Positions 59,207 through 64,000 of a stretch of 64,000 nucleotides of DNA are shown here, in pieces (within the stretch, counting starts at the first letter, position 1; every line of letters starts with the position of its first letter). This DNA is from Candidatus Poribacteria bacterium WGA-3G (lineage in GTDB: Bacteria > Poribacteria > WGA-4E > WGA-3G). Under the pieces are notes generated by a model, which was given only the letters and a program-made list of their open reading frames with translations, was not told where the DNA came from and made no database searches. The stretch lies in contig ASZN01000001.1 in assembly GCA_000406005.1 (NCBI GenBank), forward strand, positions 124,001 to 188,000, read 5' to 3'. The position numbers and the translations under genes were made by a program.

Positions 59207-60944
59207 GTATTTTCTCCAATTGATCTCTATTATGTTCCTTTTTCAACAGTAAGTGAGACCCAGCGATCTGCAGTAAAGTTCTAAAATCTATAACCCCAAT
59301 AACTATGCCATAAACTTCAAACACATCATTAATTAACGAACCCACCTCGGAACGGTCGTTTGGCAAATTGTAGCAGACAACAAGCGAAGTGTCTTCAAAC
59401 TCTGTAGAGAACACAGCACGAGCAAGTAAAATGACTTTGTTTTCCAATGCCTGCCTGATAGCTTTAACAGACAAGAATTTTTCTTCACCTGGGGACTTTA
59501 TCTCTATTGGCATCGAATGCTTCGGGCTTTTGATAATAGCATCCCATCTTTTATAGTTTACTCCGGCCCTCGAAAGTTCACAATTGTATCCAATTGCTTT
59601 AAACAACTGTTCAACGACTGGATAGAATATATCTTTGTTCGCATCAGCATACTGAGACATGATATACTCTATTGATGTTCCTAGATCCCAACCTCGCTCC
59701 ATTGGCTCCTTGAAAACATCAAGGTTTTCTCCTTCAACATTTTGACGACCAGAAACTGACTCCCCAACAAGGTGATCTGTTTCGCCCATAAGTTCCACAC
59801 TCGAATATTGAGTTTCTGCAGTACCACTATGAACATGAGAAATGCGCAATCCTATAGGGGTTTTGGAAGGCTCACTACCAGGCAAGTTCGGGAAAATAGA
59901 ATATAGATAATCAGAATGCAATTCCTGAAATGGAGAAAAAAGAATAGGATAGTCGGCAGATCCCAAATACTTCTCAATCAAAACCTTATCTTCAACAAGC
60001 ATAGACTCAACAGGAAAAGTATCAAAACCAGCCCGTTCCAAGATTTGGTAGAAACTTAGTCGAATTATTGCATCTTTTGTCGCTCGATCAATTCTTTCTA
60101 AGTCAATTTTCCTAATGTCTTTACTTCCTTCGATTAATTCCAGGACTCTGTATCCCTTATCTGTTAATTTTTCAAACTTCATCGACTTATCATAAATAGT
60201 TTTGTTGGTTTCATTTTTGGTCCAACCTGTCCAGCGTAATACAGCTAGAGGGAATCGAGTATAATTCCTCATTGTGTTAAGCACTATATTTCTTTGATCA
60301 GCGACTGCCTTCATCTTGTCATTTAAGGCTTCCCATGAACCTCGTAAACTCTGGATTTCTTCAACCATATTGTCGAAAAGTTGATTATCACGGTCATTAG
60401 CCAAGCACATAGGACCGACTATCAGTTCATCACGCGCTAACAAACCATTTAACGCCCCTAATGTTCGCAAGAAGGCTGCAAACGGCCTTAATTGATTGTC
60501 CCCTTTGGCATTTAAAATTTCGTTTGGGTGAACAATTCCTAAAGCTGATTCTTCTAAAATCGCCGATGGATCCAGTATTGCCTCAACAACATGTGCCCCG
60601 AGATAAGTGAATTGATTTAATTTGCGCTTGAGTGGATGAATCCAACCTAACATTTTGAATAATTCAGAGTACATTTTTGATTGATTGTACAAAGGATCCC
60701 GGCTTCTATCCGGGCGGGTTGAAAGCAAAAGAGCTTCCTCGCCCATAAATCCACAAGAAGTAGCCAAATCTCGCTTAATCAGAGTTAACGACATGTCGTC
60801 AAGAGAAAAAAAGCCTTGTGAATTTAAGGCTTCAAAAACCTCGTAAAATATTCTGATAAGACTGTTGATATCTGAACCAGGATTCGGAAAACGTATCAAT
60901 TTATTAAACCTCTTGAAACTTAGTACCAGAAAATATTTTTCCAT
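59178..60944 (-). CDS. PD-(D/E)XK restriction endonuclease-like protein
   Basis: This protein is 588 residues from the ATG at 60944; a TTG at 60956 is also in frame. The C-terminal part has RWDAIIKSPKHSMPIEIKSPG (about 468-488): Asp followed at the right distance by Glu-Ile-Lys, the PD-(D/E)XK nuclease site. ILLARAVFSTEFEDTSLVVC then supplies the next strands. The middle includes FEKLTDKGYRVLELIEG, a winged-helix-like DNA-binding segment common in type IIS enzymes, and the N-terminal half is an unassigned recognition region. Position opposite an m4C/m6A methyltransferase pair makes a type IIS restriction enzyme the best guess. The downstream ferredoxin-nuclease gene overlaps its end and must be co-expressed. 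Confidence 0.78.
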   Translation of the reverse strand: MEKYFLVLSFKRFNKLIRFPNPGSDINSLIRIFYEVFEALNSQGFFSLDDMSLTLIKRDLATSCGFMGEEALLLSTRPDRSRDPLYNQSKMYSELFKMLGWIHPLKRKLNQFTYLGAHVVEAILDPSAILEESALGIVHPNEILNAKGDNQLRPFAAFLRTLGALNGLLARDELIVGPMCLANDRDNQLFDNMVEEIQSLRGSWEALNDKMKAVADQRNIVLNTMRNYTRFPLAVLRWTGWTKNETNKTIYDKSMKFEKLTDKGYRVLELIEGSKDIRKIDLERIDRATKDAIIRLSFYQILERAGFDTFPVESMLVEDKVLIEKYLGSADYPILFSPFQELHSDYLYSIFPNLPGSEPSKTPIGLRISHVHSGTAETQYSSVELMGETDHLVGESVSGRQNVEGENLDVFKEPMERGWDLGTSIEYIMSQYADANKDIFYPVVEQLFKAIGYNCELSRAGVNYKRWDAIIKSPKHSMPIEIKSPGEEKFLSVKAIRQALENKVILLARAVFSTEFEDTSLVVCYNLPNDRSEVGSLINDVFEVYGIVIGVIDFRTLLQIAGSHLLLKKEHNRDQLEKIRGFIRLSDP

Positions 60945-61103
60945 CCTATATTTCAAGTACGGGTACGTTACTTTGTATAGGGTATAGGACCCATTTGCAG
61001 TATTTTATTGGTTTTTATAAATTTTGTCGTGCAAAAAACACCAATCAGAGCCATTTAGACTTCAGTACTCTGCTTATCTTAAAGTCCTGCTTGGCAGATA
61101 ATA

Positions 61104-62330
61104 TCACAAACACCTAAGTAATGTTTCGCGGAGGCGTTCGTAAGCGAGGCTCGCGCCAGCGATGTTACCCGAAGCCGGTCCTACTTGGAGTTGCGCGATG
61201 GTGCCGGAACCGAAGAGGTTTTGGACAGGACGGAGTTGTAAATCGCCATCCAAACATGGTAAACCTCGGACGAGAGGCATCTGATATTTGGAGATCAATT
61301 CTTTTAGGAATCCGTAACGACGAAGATCAAATTGATACCCCGTTGCCAAAATGACGCGAGACACATCTGTGATGGTGCTTCGCGTCGTCTCAATTTGTAG
61401 CCTTTGTGCCGATGCGGATTCTTCTGTCGCGACGATGTTACGGATACAGGTTTTAGGATACAGATCAATGTTTGAAGTACTCACCAACGTCTCCATAATA
61501 TCAGGGGTGATGCTCCCTTCACCCCTATTTTGTTGAATGATGTCGTAGCGCCGCCGAAAGTCGGTCTCGTTTGCGAATTCGGTGAGTGCTTTGGGACCTA
61601 ACCAGATCGGTGGAAAATCGAATTGCTCCGTTTTCAGCTCTTTTCGTGCGATTAACACGACATTATGCCCGCGTTCACCGAGATTTCTGGCAAGTGTTCC
61701 CGCCGTTAACCCACCGCCAACAATAACAATTTTACCCCCACTGTCTCGCTTATCTTTAGAATCGACTGTAAATTGCGATGCGTGTAAAACCGTTTTAGGA
61801 TATTTGCGTTGCCACTGCGTAAACTCTGGCGGTATATAGGCGCAATCGTCGGCACCGATAGCGAGGATGACACAACTGCTCCGAAATCCAGTATGGTTCG
61901 TTGAGATGAGTCGGAACGGAAATTTGCCCGCGCCTTTGTCCCATCGTAATTTTGCCACCTCAAACTGATGATAGACTCGGTACGCTGCGAGTTCAGTAAG
62001 CATCGTCCTGCAGAAATCCCAAAAGAGTTGGGTCGAAGGTTGCGCGTATGGCGGCGCGAACTCGTCCGTTCGGTTATGGCGTTCTGCGTATTCAACAATA
62101 CCGAGTGCGTCCGGCGTAATATGATGAACGGCGGGGGAGCGGAGGAAGGTCATCCCTTGGCGTTCTGTTTTGCGTCGCCACTGGGTAAGCGGCAGTGGAT
62201 AGCGATCAACAATTGCGAGGCGGTTCGCTGCTGTCGGGATTTCGCGGAGTAAACGAATGGCAATAGACACGCCGTGTATTCCGCCACCGATTATGGTAAT
62301 GGGGATATTCCGGTGGGCAAGGGTTTTCAT
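61104..62330 (-). CDS. FAD/NAD(P)-binding oxidoreductase
   Basis: This flavoprotein is 408 residues from the ATG at 62330; the preceding TTG is an alternative. The N-terminal dinucleotide-binding site is ITIIGGGIHGVSIAIRLL. A second Rossmann site, GGKIVIVGGGLTAGTLARNLGERGHNVVLIARKE, lies near residue 200, and RVILATGYQFDLRRYG is the ATG-like flavoprotein block. The layout resembles N-hydroxylating monooxygenases and FAD-NAD(P)-binding proteins of the YdhS/SidA-like kind, where one nucleotide is FAD and the other NADPH. The substrate is unknown. An octamer hairpin repeat lies immediately upstream of its start. It lies downstream of the defence island, with about 150 bp of gap holding nothing recognisable. 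Confidence 0.85.
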   Translation of the reverse strand: MKTLAHRNIPITIIGGGIHGVSIAIRLLREIPTAANRLAIVDRYPLPLTQWRRKTERQGMTFLRSPAVHHITPDALGIVEYAERHNRTDEFAPPYAQPSTQLFWDFCRTMLTELAAYRVYHQFEVAKLRWDKGAGKFPFRLISTNHTGFRSSCVILAIGADDCAYIPPEFTQWQRKYPKTVLHASQFTVDSKDKRDSGGKIVIVGGGLTAGTLARNLGERGHNVVLIARKELKTEQFDFPPIWLGPKALTEFANETDFRRRYDIIQQNRGEGSITPDIMETLVSTSNIDLYPKTCIRNIVATEESASAQRLQIETTRSTITDVSRVILATGYQFDLRRYGFLKELISKYQMPLVRGLPCLDGDLQLRPVQNLFGSGTIAQLQVGPASGNIAGASLAYERLRETLLRCL

Positions 62331-62341
62331 CAAAATCTTGG

Positions 62342-62410
62342 GGATGGAAGAATGGAAGGGTGGAAAAAGAGTCTCTCGTCAATCTTCCAGTCTTCCAATC
62401 TTCAAATCTT
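62342..62410 (+). repeat. Octamer-arm hairpin repeat, copy 2
   Basis: The left arm is GGATGGAA, GAATGGAA, GGGTGGAA (62342-62365). The right arm is TCAATCTT, CCAGTCTT, CCAATCTT, CAAATCTT (62379-62410). It has the same purine-arm/pyrimidine-arm plan and similar units as 12967-13035. It is intergenic, upstream of the flavoprotein. Confidence 0.85.
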
Positions 62411-62422
62411 TTCCTTCTATTT

Positions 62423-63343
62423 TTAATCGGTATTCGGTCCGGGTAGATGGAAACTTTTGAGAGCGAAGGTCTCTGAAAACAACGCCTCGGTTGCGCGGTA
62501 ACGACTGTATCTGTATTGGACGACACCGATAGAGGGTGCGACCCAGTAAATTGCTGGCGGACTAATTAAGAAGCTTGACGGCTCCGGACTATCGCCATAA
62601 ACAACCTCTTCATGAACAACATAGGTCATATAGCTTCCGGCAGGGACGCTAACTTGTACATCCTTCTCTGCGACATAGCGTGTGACTTTGACGGGTATCC
62701 CCGTGGTTTTCTCAAAAACGACCCACTGTTTTCCGACTTGCAGCGGAAAATCCCAGAGACGGCGCGGCGGGAAATGTTTTTCGTGTTGGACTATAACGGT
62801 ATTGGCAGAGGATGGCAAGAAAATGTCAAAAGCGGATTCCTCCAATGCCTGTGCGGTCTTAGAGAAGTAGGTCGCAAAAATTGGGAACGGGAATACATCC
62901 AAGAATTCAGCATCTAATCGTAGGTAGAAGGCATTCGCGACCAAGTGGTCAATAGCCTGATAGTTGAATTGATCAGTTTCGACGGGATTGAGTTCGCTGA
63001 CAGTCATCTGCCGATGCGTCGTTCCGCTGATATCGCGTGTTCCTTCAACCCGGAGCGTGAATTCCTGATCGGTGTTCACGTTGATATACGTCCATGCGGA
63101 ACCAGTATCTGTCGGGAAGTCAATCGCGTGGAGTCGTCCGGTTGTATTCGACGGCGGCAGCGTGATTTCACCGTGTGGGTCAACGAGTCCTTCGTCGCCG
63201 CAACTGCAGAGAAGTAGCAAGAGAAATATAATAATAATGGTTTTCGGTCTTCGGTTTTCAGTTCTCAGTAAAGGAATCCTGATAGGCATCAGACTTCTCT
63301 TTAACTGACAACCGATAACTGACAACTGATAACTGTTCATCAT
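62423..63343 (-). CDS. Lipoprotein, unknown
   Basis: This 306-residue protein has an internal hydrophobic stretch ending LLLLLCSCGDEG (about residues 37-52), a lipoprotein signal. The ATG at 63343 overlaps the stop of the preceding gene as ATGA, implying translational coupling. The first 35 or so residues (for example NSYQLSVIGCQLK) are then encoded by a heptamer hairpin repeat. An internal ATG at 63289 would skip most of the repeat. The mature part is beta-rich (FPTDTGSAWTYINVNTDQEFTL, QVGKQWVVFEKTTGIPVKV), resembling poorly characterised secreted proteins that follow FlgD-like/sorting-domain proteins. Function unknown. Confidence 0.7.
   Translation of the reverse strand: MMNSYQLSVIGCQLKRSLMPIRIPLLRTENRRPKTIIIIFLLLLLCSCGDEGLVDPHGEITLPPSNTTGRLHAIDFPTDTGSAWTYINVNTDQEFTLRVEGTRDISGTTHRQMTVSELNPVETDQFNYQAIDHLVANAFYLRLDAEFLDVFPFPIFATYFSKTAQALEESAFDIFLPSSANTVIVQHEKHFPPRRLWDFPLQVGKQWVVFEKTTGIPVKVTRYVAEKDVQVSVPAGSYMTYVVHEEVVYGDSPEPSSFLISPPAIYWVAPSIGVVQYRYSRYRATEALFSETFALKSFHLPGPNTD
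63239..63335 (+). repeat. Heptamer-arm hairpin repeat, copy F
   Basis: The left arm is GGTTTTC, GGTCTTC, GGTTTTC, AGTTCTC, AGTAAAG (63239-63273). The right arm is TTTAACT, GACAACC, GATAACT, GACAACT, GATAACT (63300-63334). It lies across the 5' coding end of the lipoprotein gene. Confidence 0.85.
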
Positions 63344-64000
63344 TTCACCACACAGAATTTGCCGGTGCTTTGGAATCCGTTTCCATCGGTTGCCCGGAAG
63401 AAGTAGAGTCCGGTGCAGACCATTTCACCGCGTGCGTTTGTGCAATCCCATTCGGAGGCGTTGTCGATTACTTTAACCAAGCTTCCGAAAGCGTCGTAGA
63501 TTTCAACGGTTAAGCCGTTTGGATAGAACGACAGATGTTTTCCTTGCGCTACATAGAGTGGGTTGGGGGCAACTGTGACAATTCGTTCTGCGCTATTCGC
63601 GACATAGTTGAATGTTTGCCCTTGCCAGATTTGGGTGCCTGTTACACCAGAGGGTGTCTGTCCCTGAATTTTGTATAGATAGATACCTGTCGGTGGAAAT
63701 CCGTTAGTGCGAAGCGTTCCGATCCATTTCGTCGCCGTTTCCTGTGTGAGAAAAACGGTATAATCGTCTTTATTGGGACTTTCTACTGTTAGGTTTGGTG
63801 CGCTTTGTAGCGGCTGTGTGCTTTGCACTTCAACTTGCCACTCACCTGTACCGCGCGGTTGCGTCTGAATGAAAAATGCGGGTGCTCCATTCACTGCGTC
63901 AATCTCTGGAACGATACTGTTCGGGACAATGCTCGGTGTTCCGATAATGCCCATTGCGTCAACAGGTACAACAGCGTAATAGTAGTGGTATTCGCTATCA
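63340..64000 (-). CDS. Secreted protein with FlgD-like/sorting domain (partial)
   Basis: Only the C-terminal 220 residues or so are in the window. The frame stays open beyond an internal ATG at 63954 (preceding residues read YYYAVVPVDA) up to the edge, so the 5' end lies outside. The C-terminus has VAPNPLYVAQGKHLSFYPNG, LTVEIYDAFGSLVKVI and CTNARGEMVCTGLYFFRAT followed by GKFCVVK. That is the beta-sandwich FlgD-Ig / type A sorting-like pattern (W.G.N..G..V.SG.Y.Y). Such domains end secreted surface proteins. Its stop overlaps the lipoprotein start by 4 bp. The full-length architecture is unknown. Confidence 0.8.
   Translation of the reverse strand, partial: DSEYHYYYAVVPVDAMGIIGTPSIVPNSIVPEIDAVNGAPAFFIQTQPRGTGEWQVEVQSTQPLQSAPNLTVESPNKDDYTVFLTQETATKWIGTLRTNGFPPTGIYLYKIQGQTPSGVTGTQIWQGQTFNYVANSAERIVTVAPNPLYVAQGKHLSFYPNGLTVEIYDAFGSLVKVIDNASEWDCTNARGEMVCTGLYFFRATDGNGFQSTGKFCVVK

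Overview
The window looks like one contig from a marine or sponge-associated bacterium of the Candidatus Poribacteria / planctomycete-like type. The evidence is gene content only: five sulfatase genes or fragments, DUF1501 and DUF1549/1553 proteins, planctomycete-type c-heme/WD40 proteins, a PPC/TIG protein, Uma2-family proteins, a mandelate-racemase-family enzyme, Tat-exported proteins, and many small dispersed hairpin repeats. I saw no rRNA, tRNA, CRISPR array or insertion-sequence transposase.

Layout. 0-8.2 kb (+): tandem duplicated sulfatases, a Uma2 protein, a pantoate-kinase-like GHMP kinase, a membrane protein, a PfkB sugar kinase and an ABC ATPase without a permease. 8.3-26.3 kb (mostly -): tgt, a PPC/TIG protein, a selenoprotein, DUF1501, DUF1549/1553, WD40, a glutamine-amidotransferase-like protein, a DNA methyltransferase beside a MazF/antitoxin pair, a sulfatase, and a c-heme/WD40 protein that reads through UGA into an HMA domain. 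26.5-43.7 kb (mainly +): YceI, a membrane protein, a giant Ycf48-like lipoprotein, Uma2, vWA, a SNF2-SWIM helicase, a sulfatase with an enolase-superfamily dehydratase, a retropepsin-like protease with lysA, an esterase (-) and purB. 43.9-54.6 kb (+): a NAGPA-type glycosidase, a PIN toxin with a duplicated partner, then an envelope operon (DUF4159, two solute-binding/OmpA fusions, vWA, a membrane coiled-coil protein and an unknown protein). 54.7-61 kb: a visibly AT-richer defence island with a PIN-like protein, two DNA methyltransferases of different chemistry, and a convergent pair made of a ferredoxin/nuclease-like protein and a PD-(D/E)XK restriction-like enzyme. 61-64 kb (-): a flavoprotein, a lipoprotein, and a secreted protein that runs off the window.

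Main discoveries. (1) Two in-frame UGA codons that ordinary gene calling treats as stops are very probably selenocysteine. One makes a Cys-Sec thioredoxin-like protein (13190-14812). The other makes an HMA domain with Sec for the first metal-binding Cys (24717-26318). Each is followed by a SECIS-like hairpin at the right distance with G in the apical loop. (2) The island at 56.3-61 kb resembles a type IIS restriction-modification system with an unusual partner: eight ferredoxin-type cysteines joined to a nuclease-like C-terminus. (3) Several hairpin families are built from degenerate tandem 7-mers, 8-mers or about 10-mers facing each other. Some have become coding sequence for signal peptides or C-termini. 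Separate REP-like elements carry the GTAG hallmark of RAYT-mobilised repeats.
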